DNA of 64,000 bases from positions 248,001-312,000 of the forward strand of contig NZ_JAHRCY010000005.1 of NCBI RefSeq assembly GCF_019083965.1, written 5' to 3'. This document shows, one piece after another, positions 59,080 to 64,000 of the stretch; position 1 is the first letter of the stretch; each line of letters opens with the position of its first letter. Both the position numbers and the translations under genes were made by a program. Below the pieces are notes generated by a model. The model searched no databases. It had not been told where the DNA came from and saw only the letters and a list, made by a program, of their open reading frames with translations. The stretch is from Catellatospora tritici (lineage in GTDB: Bacteria > Actinomycetota > Actinomycetes > Mycobacteriales > Micromonosporaceae).

Positions 59080-60315
59080 ATGATCGGCGCGTACCTGGTG
59101 GACCGGCGGCCGCTGCGGATCCCGGCGTTCCGGCGGCTGTGGACCGGCTCGGTCGTGTCGGCGGTCGGCGGCTCGTTCAGCCTGGTCGCCGTACCGACGC
59201 AGCTGTTCACGCTGACCGGCTCGTCGGCGACGGTCGGGATCTCGGCGACGGTGTCGCTGTGCGTGCTGGTCGCCTCGGCGCTGTGGTCGGGTGCCCTGGC
59301 CGACGCGATGGACCGCCGCCTGCTGCTGCTGGCGGGCAACGCCGCACTGGGCCTGACCTACCTCGGGCTGTGGCTGAACACCGCGCTGGGCCTTGCGTCG
59401 GTGCCGCTGCTGCTGGCACTGGTCGCGCTGCAGGGGCTCGGCTACGGCATCACGATGACGACGATGGGCGCGGCCGTGCCCCGGGTGGTTCCGCCGGAGC
59501 AACTGGTGGCGGCCAACAGCCTCAGCTCCCTCACCCGCTACGCCGGGGCGGTGCTGGGGCCGCTGCTGGCCGGGATCCTCATCCCGGCCATCGGGCTGGG
59601 CCCCCTGTACCTGCTGGACAGCCTGGCGCTGCTGGTCGTGCTGTGGGCGGTGGCGGGGCTGCCGCCGCTGCCGCCGACCGGGGCACCCGCGATCGGCGGC
59701 ACCCTGCGGCGGCTCGGGGACGGGTTCGGTTACCTGGCCCGGCAGCGGGTGCTGGTCGCGGTGCTCGCCGTGGATCTGGCCGCGATGGTGTTCGCAATGC
59801 CGGTCGCGCTCTATCCGGAGCTGGCCGAGCGGTCGTTCGGCGGTCCGCCCGGCGGTGGCACCCAGCTGGGTCTGCTGTACGCGGCGTACCCGGCCGGGGT
59901 GTTCGCGGCCGGGCTGCTGTCGGGCGCCTACAGCCGCAGGAGCCGCCACGGCGCGTTGATGGCGAGCGCCGCCATGGCCTGGGGCTGCTGCGTCGTCGCG
60001 CTGGCGCTCGCGCCGAGACTGCGGTTCGCGCTGGTCGCGCTGCTGTGCGGGGGCGCGGTGAACTTCGCGCTGAGCACGTTCCGCAACGCGATCTCGCAGG
60101 CGTACACGCAGGACGCGATGCGGGGGCGGATCCAGGGGTCGCTGACGGTGGTGCTGATCGGCGGGCCGCAGCTGGCCAACCTGCTGCACGGGTTCGCCGG
60201 GGCGGCGTTCGGGACGCGGTGGACCATCGGCGTGGGCGGCGCGCTGACGGTGGTCACGGTCGTGGCCTTGGTGCGGGCGGTGCCGGAGCTCTGGCGGTAC
60301 GAGGCCGCGGGCTGA
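59080..60315 (+). CDS. MFS transporter (12-TMS)
   Basis: 411 aa. Twelve hydrophobic segments. It opens IPAFRRLWTGSVVSAVGGSF, the usual N-terminus of MefA/enterobactin-exporter-like transporters, with ALADAMDRRLLLLAGNAALG in loop 2-3. The start ATG 59080 is four bases after the acetyltransferase stop. Probably an efflux pump; pairing with AAC(2')-I-like suggests aminoglycoside or toxic-amine protection (inference). Confidence 0.9.
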   Translation: MIGAYLVDRRPLRIPAFRRLWTGSVVSAVGGSFSLVAVPTQLFTLTGSSATVGISATVSLCVLVASALWSGALADAMDRRLLLLAGNAALGLTYLGLWLNTALGLASVPLLLALVALQGLGYGITMTTMGAAVPRVVPPEQLVAANSLSSLTRYAGAVLGPLLAGILIPAIGLGPLYLLDSLALLVVLWAVAGLPPLPPTGAPAIGGTLRRLGDGFGYLARQRVLVAVLAVDLAAMVFAMPVALYPELAERSFGGPPGGGTQLGLLYAAYPAGVFAAGLLSGAYSRRSRHGALMASAAMAWGCCVVALALAPRLRFALVALLCGGAVNFALSTFRNAISQAYTQDAMRGRIQGSLTVVLIGGPQLANLLHGFAGAAFGTRWTIGVGGALTVVTVVALVRAVPELWRYEAAG

Positions 60316-60366
60316 CACGCCGGGCCGGGGCGACGGTCGGCGGGCGTACCGGCGAAGATGGAAGCC

Positions 60367-61545
60367 ATGACGACCCCTGCCGACCCGCTGGTCGCCCGGA
60401 TGCGCCCCTTCGGCACGACGATCTTCGCGACGATGTCCGCGCTGGCTGCGCAGACCGGCGCGGTCAACCTCGGCCAGGGCTTCCCCGACACCGACGGCCC
60501 CGCCGAGATGCTGGCCGCGGCCGAGGCGGCGCTACGTGGGGGCTTCAACCAGTACCCGCCCGGTCCCGGCATGCCCGTGCTGCGCCAGGCGGTCAGCGCT
60601 CACCAGCGGCGCTTCTGGGCACTGGAGTACGACCCCGACGGCGAGGTCGTGATCACCGCGGGCGCCACCGAGGCGATCGCGGCGGCGATCCTCGGGCTGT
60701 GCGAGCCGGGCGACGAGGTGGTGTGCTTCGAGCCGTACTTCGACTCGTACGCGGCGAGCATCGCGCTGGCGCAGGCGGTGCGCCGACCGGTGACGCTGCG
60801 GCCCGGCGCCGACGGCCGGTTCCACTTCGACCCCGACGAGCTGCGCGCCGCGTTCGGGCCGCGCACCCGGCTGCTGCTGCTCAACTCGCCGCACAACCCG
60901 ACCGGCAAGGTGTTCGACGCCGACGAGCTGCGGCTGCTGGCCGACCTGTGCCGCGAGCACGACGTGTACGCCGTCACCGACGAGGTGTACGAGCACCTGG
61001 TCTTCGACGACGCGGCCGGGCCGCACACCCCGCTGGCGACGCTGCCGGGCATGCGTGAGCGCACGCTGCGCATCTCCTCGGCGGGCAAGACGTTCTCCTG
61101 CACCGGCTGGAAGGTCGGCTGGGCCAGCGGCCCCGCTGCTCTGGTCTCGGCGGTGCTGCGGGTCAAGCAGTTCCTCACCTTCGTCAACGCGGGCCCGTTC
61201 CAGCCCGCCGTCGCGGTGGCGCTGGGCCTGGGCGACGACTACTTCACCGGCTTCACCGCCGGGCTGCAGTCGCGCCGCGACCAGCTGCGGGCGGGGCTGG
61301 CCGAGGCCGGGTTCACCGTGCTGCGCGCGGAGGGCACGTACTTCGTCAACGTCGACATCACCTCGGTCGGCGGCACCGACGGCGTCGAGTTCTGCCTGTC
61401 CATGCCCCAGCGGTACGGGGTCGTGGCGGTGCCGTCGCAGGTGTTCTACGACGACGTCGACGCCGGGCGGCACCTGGTCCGGTTCGCGTTCTGCAAACGG
61501 CCCGAGGTCATCGACGAGGCGATCATCCGCCTGCGGAAGGGCTGA
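60367..61545 (+). CDS. PLP-dependent aminotransferase, class I/II
   Basis: 392 aa from ATG 60367 (GGAAG upstream; an ATG at 60358 adds three residues). Cofactor motif ISSAGKTFSCTGWKVGWASG with the Schiff-base lysine, NSPHNPTGKVFDADEL, and DEVYEHLVFDD. Closest in pattern to methionine/kynurenine-type and DapC-like aminotransferases. The donor-acceptor pair cannot be specified. Possibly co-transcribed with the following GNAT gene (5-bp gap). Confidence 0.9.
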   Translation: MTTPADPLVARMRPFGTTIFATMSALAAQTGAVNLGQGFPDTDGPAEMLAAAEAALRGGFNQYPPGPGMPVLRQAVSAHQRRFWALEYDPDGEVVITAGATEAIAAAILGLCEPGDEVVCFEPYFDSYAASIALAQAVRRPVTLRPGADGRFHFDPDELRAAFGPRTRLLLLNSPHNPTGKVFDADELRLLADLCREHDVYAVTDEVYEHLVFDDAAGPHTPLATLPGMRERTLRISSAGKTFSCTGWKVGWASGPAALVSAVLRVKQFLTFVNAGPFQPAVAVALGLGDDYFTGFTAGLQSRRDQLRAGLAEAGFTVLRAEGTYFVNVDITSVGGTDGVEFCLSMPQRYGVVAVPSQVFYDDVDAGRHLVRFAFCKRPEVIDEAIIRLRKG

Positions 61546-61550
61546 TCGGC

Positions 61551-62105
61551 ATGCTGACCACCGATCGACTGCGGCTGCGGCGCTGGCTGCCCGGCGACCG
61601 CGCGCCCTTCGCCGCGCTCAACGCCGACCCCGAGGTGATGGAGCACTTCCCGGCGGTGATGAGCCGCCAGGACAGCGACACTCTGATCGACCGGATCGAG
61701 GCCGGGTTCGAGGAGCGTGGGTTCGGGCTCTGGGCGCTGGAGCTCGCCGAGTCCGGGCAGTTCATCGGGTTCACCGGCCTGTCCGTGCCCCGGTTCGAAG
61801 CGCCGTTCCTCCCGGCGGTGGAGATCGGGTGGCGGTTGGCCCGCCCATTCTGGGGTCACGGATACGCTGCCGAGGCCGCCCGCCGGTCATTGGCCTTCGC
61901 CTTCGACGACCTGGGGCTGGACGAGGTCCTCTCGTTCACCGCCACGACGAACACCCGGTCGCAGTCGGTGATGGCGCGCATCGGCATGACGCACGACCCG
62001 GCCGACGACTTCGATCACCCGTCCGTGCCCGAGGGCAGCCCGCTGCGCCGCCACGTCCTGTGGCGCATCACCGCCGCCGACTGGCGGCGCGGCACCGACC
62101 GATGA
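61551..62105 (+). CDS. GNAT family acetyltransferase (RimJ/RimL type)
   Basis: 184 aa. LTTDRLRLRRWLPGDRAPFA at the N-terminus and the core EIGWRLARPFWGHGYAAEAA with LSFTATTNTRSQSVMARIGM are typical of the RimJ/RimL branch, which acetylates N-termini or amino compounds. Starts 5 bp after the aminotransferase stop, so co-expression is likely. Confidence 0.92.
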   Translation: MLTTDRLRLRRWLPGDRAPFAALNADPEVMEHFPAVMSRQDSDTLIDRIEAGFEERGFGLWALELAESGQFIGFTGLSVPRFEAPFLPAVEIGWRLARPFWGHGYAAEAARRSLAFAFDDLGLDEVLSFTATTNTRSQSVMARIGMTHDPADDFDHPSVPEGSPLRRHVLWRITAADWRRGTDR

Positions 62106-62201
62106 GAAGTGGGCCGGACCAGCGGATGCCGCCGACGACCGCGAGTCCTTCGGTGATCCACTCCAGCGCCGGTCGAACTCAGCACCGTGGCGATGCCTTT
62201 G

Positions 62202-62207
62202 TATCCT
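62202..62207 (+). promoter_or_regulatory. Probable -10 box (TATCCT) of a leaderless transcript
   Basis: TATCCT lies six bases before the ATG at 62214; no ribosome site is present. Confidence 0.6.
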
Positions 62208-62213
62208 TCGCGT

Positions 62214-63221
62214 ATGGACACACAGGACGGTGATGGGTCTGCCACCAGGCGATCTGCGATCATCGTCGTCGTACTGATCATCCTGTCGTTGACGATCGGC
62301 GTGGATGCATACCGCCGCTTCTCCAGCGCCACCGAGGAGTCCGTGGTGGATCTCGGCGAGGCATTCCGTCCGCAGGAGGGCCTGCACCAGATCACCGCGA
62401 TGGTGCCCGGCGAGGTGAAGGGCGCGAAGGTCACGGTACGGCTGAACGCGCCCGGGGACACCATCTTCAAACCGACGAACCATTTCTGGCCGTTCGGGCT
62501 CGTGGTGACCGTCGCGTTGCCGGAACACTCCACGAATCCCCCGGCTCTGGTCGGACTGCGCCTCTACGGCTACTCGACGCAGACGATCACGGCGGTGAAC
62601 ATCGACACGCTCGGCGAACCCGGCGTCCCCGAGATCGCCGTCGCACCGGACGGGTGGAGGTACACCTGGCGGGGCGAGCAGTTCGCCTACACCACCGCCA
62701 ACCACGATGACCTCCAAGGACATGCCGTCGCACAATTCCTGCTCACGTCGAGCGACGAGTACACCATGTGCGTGGGCAGCAAGTGCTGGTATGAGCTACC
62801 CGAGGTACAGCCCCCTTGCCATGTCGATTTGAAGGAAGCGGGCGACAACCCGCACCGGGTCCTCGACGAGGGCCTCTACCAGCTGTCCCCCATCTGCTAC
62901 GGCGGCGGTAAGGACGTCGGTAGCCTCCAGCGGGTCGTGGTGGGCGAACTGCCGTTGAACGCGCGAGTGGACTGGGCGGATCCGGCACCGGTCCGCGCCA
63001 ACGCATTGATCTGGGAGTCCGCGGTGGATCTCGCGCCGTCGGCGCAGGCGACCAATGAACGCGGCGAGAACGCGGCCAACCGGGATCTCTTCATCTCCGG
63101 AGCGGAGGTGGGCGTCGCGGGCGCGCTGATGCCGTGGGCGCTGCAGATCCTGCTCTTCGACCCTGCGCTGGTCGGCTGGTTTCGGCGCGCCAGGGTGAGG
63201 TCCGGCCGCGCGAAACCGTGA
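62214..63221 (+). CDS. Bitopic membrane protein, family unknown
   Basis: 335 aa. A short cytoplasmic head, one membrane helix (RSAIIVVVLIILSLTIGVDA), a large extracytoplasmic region with a CVGSKCWYELPEVQPPC cysteine pattern and beta strands (TVRLNAPGDTIFKPTNHFWP), and a possible C-terminal helix (GVAGALMPWALQILLFDPAL). No family recognised. Likely an envelope or signalling protein. Confidence 0.75.
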   Translation: MDTQDGDGSATRRSAIIVVVLIILSLTIGVDAYRRFSSATEESVVDLGEAFRPQEGLHQITAMVPGEVKGAKVTVRLNAPGDTIFKPTNHFWPFGLVVTVALPEHSTNPPALVGLRLYGYSTQTITAVNIDTLGEPGVPEIAVAPDGWRYTWRGEQFAYTTANHDDLQGHAVAQFLLTSSDEYTMCVGSKCWYELPEVQPPCHVDLKEAGDNPHRVLDEGLYQLSPICYGGGKDVGSLQRVVVGELPLNARVDWADPAPVRANALIWESAVDLAPSAQATNERGENAANRDLFISGAEVGVAGALMPWALQILLFDPALVGWFRRARVRSGRAKP

Positions 63222-63312
63222 CCCTGCTGAGCCTGCCACCGACATGGCTGCGTCCAGGCTGCTCTCCCGGGCGGGCACGACGCTCCGGCGCCCCCGCCAC
63301 GGCGGCAGGGCC

Positions 63313-64000
63313 TCACGGGACCAGGGACAGGAACAGGAAGACGCCGAACAGGGTCAGGTGCACCGCGCCCTGCATCAGCGTGGCCCGGCCCGGGGCGACG
63401 GTCAGCGTGGTCACCACGACGGTGATCGCCAGCAACACCATGTCCTTGGGGCTCAGGCCGAGGACCAGGGTGTTCTCCAACCAGATCGAGGCCACCGCGA
63501 TCGACGGGATGGTCAGCCCGATGCTGGCCAGCGCGGACCCCAGGGCCAGGTTGAAGCTGGTCTGGATCTGGTTGCGGCGGGCGGCGCGCACCGCGGCGAC
63601 GGTCTCGGGGGCGAGCACCAACAGCGCGATCGCGACACCGACGACGGCGTACGGGGCGCCGGCGGCGACGACGGCGCGTTCAATGGCCGGGGCCGCCGAC
63701 TTGGCCAGGCCGACCACCACGATCAAGCACAGAAACAGCAGGCCGAGGCTGGTCGCGGCGGTGCGGGCACTGGGCGGCGGGGCGTGCGCGTCGTCCCCGC
63801 CCACGGTCTCCAGCGGCAGGAAGTAGTGCCGGTGGCGGACGGTCTGTACGAAGACGAACGAGCCGTACAGCACCAGCGAGGCGACACCGGCGAAGGCCAG
63901 CTGCGGCCCCGAGAACGTCGGGCCGGGGCTGCTGGTGGTGAACGACGGCAGCACCAGCGCCAGGGTGGCCACCGCGCTGAGCGTGGCCAGGGCCGCAGTG
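63313..64000 (-). CDS. Cation/proton antiporter (CaCA/ChaA-like), 5' end outside window
   Basis: Partial; the first codons lie beyond base 64000. The visible part has at least six hydrophobic segments, and the CaCA hallmark appears twice in the family: here AIALLVLAPETVAAVRAARR, with NQIQTSFNLALGSALASIGL. ChaA/Y4hA-like antiporters exchange Ca2+, Na+ or K+ for protons. The true start cannot be seen. Confidence 0.85.
   Translation of the reverse strand, partial: TAALATLSAVATLALVLPSFTTSSPGPTFSGPQLAFAGVASLVLYGSFVFVQTVRHRHYFLPLETVGGDDAHAPPPSARTAATSLGLLFLCLIVVVGLAKSAAPAIERAVVAAGAPYAVVGVAIALLVLAPETVAAVRAARRNQIQTSFNLALGSALASIGLTIPSIAVASIWLENTLVLGLSPKDMVLLAITVVVTTLTVAPGRATLMQGAVHLTLFGVFLFLSLVP

Noticed and set aside
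1..64000. CRISPR arrays, tRNA or rRNA genes, insertion sequences, integrases
   Set aside because: No repeat-spacer pattern, no tRNA-like cloverleaf, no rRNA sequence and no transposase or integrase motif was seen in the translations.

Overview
This is 64 kb of high-GC actinobacterial DNA. The strong GC3 bias, the GTG and TTG starts, the abundance of secreted enzymes and the many leaderless promoter signatures (a TANNNT box 6-7 nt before a start codon) suggest a soil actinomycete, probably Micromonosporaceae or a relative; the family placement is inference. No rRNA, tRNA, CRISPR array or insertion sequence was seen. LAYOUT. (1) 1-8251, minus strand: an arginine deiminase operon in the order P-type ATPase, arcB, arcC, arcA, a 50-aa membrane protein, nhaC-like antiporter, YfcC/ArcD-like transporter (cut by the window edge). 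Most genes overlap or nearly touch, so arginine catabolism (ATP and ammonia production) is coupled to ion pumping. (2) 8439-17935: SHOCT and DUF6325 stress-type small proteins, a glycogen-debranching-like glucosidase with an SCP2 protein, an Lrp/AsnC regulator with a zinc alcohol dehydrogenase, a VOC protein, LacI and AraC regulators, a secreted intradiol dioxygenase fused to a carbohydrate-binding module, and an ATP-grasp protein. (3) 18255-26280: a large secreted GH87-type glucanase, a membrane protein, aminopeptidase P, a DHA2 drug exporter and a small secreted DUF6289-like protein. (4) 26335-29554: a two-gene conflict-type system, a small Pepco/Trypco-like protein translationally coupled to a caspase-Hsp70 fusion, followed by a membrane protein. 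(5) 29599-34590: scars of a tandem duplication whose junction (29986/29987) joins a permease fragment to an Hsp70 fragment, a secreted DNRLRE-like protein, and an intact sugar ABC importer without its own ATPase. (6) 34865-42333: a secreted DUF3103-like protein, a GNAT-related acyltransferase, a DUF4126 protein, an ArsR-type regulator with its MFS exporter and a striking double-dyad operator, and a secreted thermolysin with two P domains. (7) 42432-57049: an unusual biosynthetic gene cluster bounded by terminators. It encodes a phosphopantetheinyl transferase fused to a carrier protein, a 2-oxoacid dehydrogenase E1 alpha/beta pair without E2/E3, two methyltransferases, an AMP ligase, a glycosyltransferase, two condensation-like acyltransferases, a KAS III and a Cys-less KAS-like partner, two free carrier proteins and a DrrAB-type exporter. 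Both of its divergent promoters carry a 14-bp box one mismatch away from the CebR operator, which suggests control by plant-derived cello-oligosaccharides. (8) 57226-64000: a small secreted protein, a WD40 scrap, a lipoprotein, an AAC(2')-I-like acetyltransferase, an MFS transporter, an aminotransferase, a GNAT, a bitopic membrane protein and a cation/proton antiporter cut by the window edge. The strongest candidates for new biology are the cluster in (7), the system in (4), and the duplication scar in (5).
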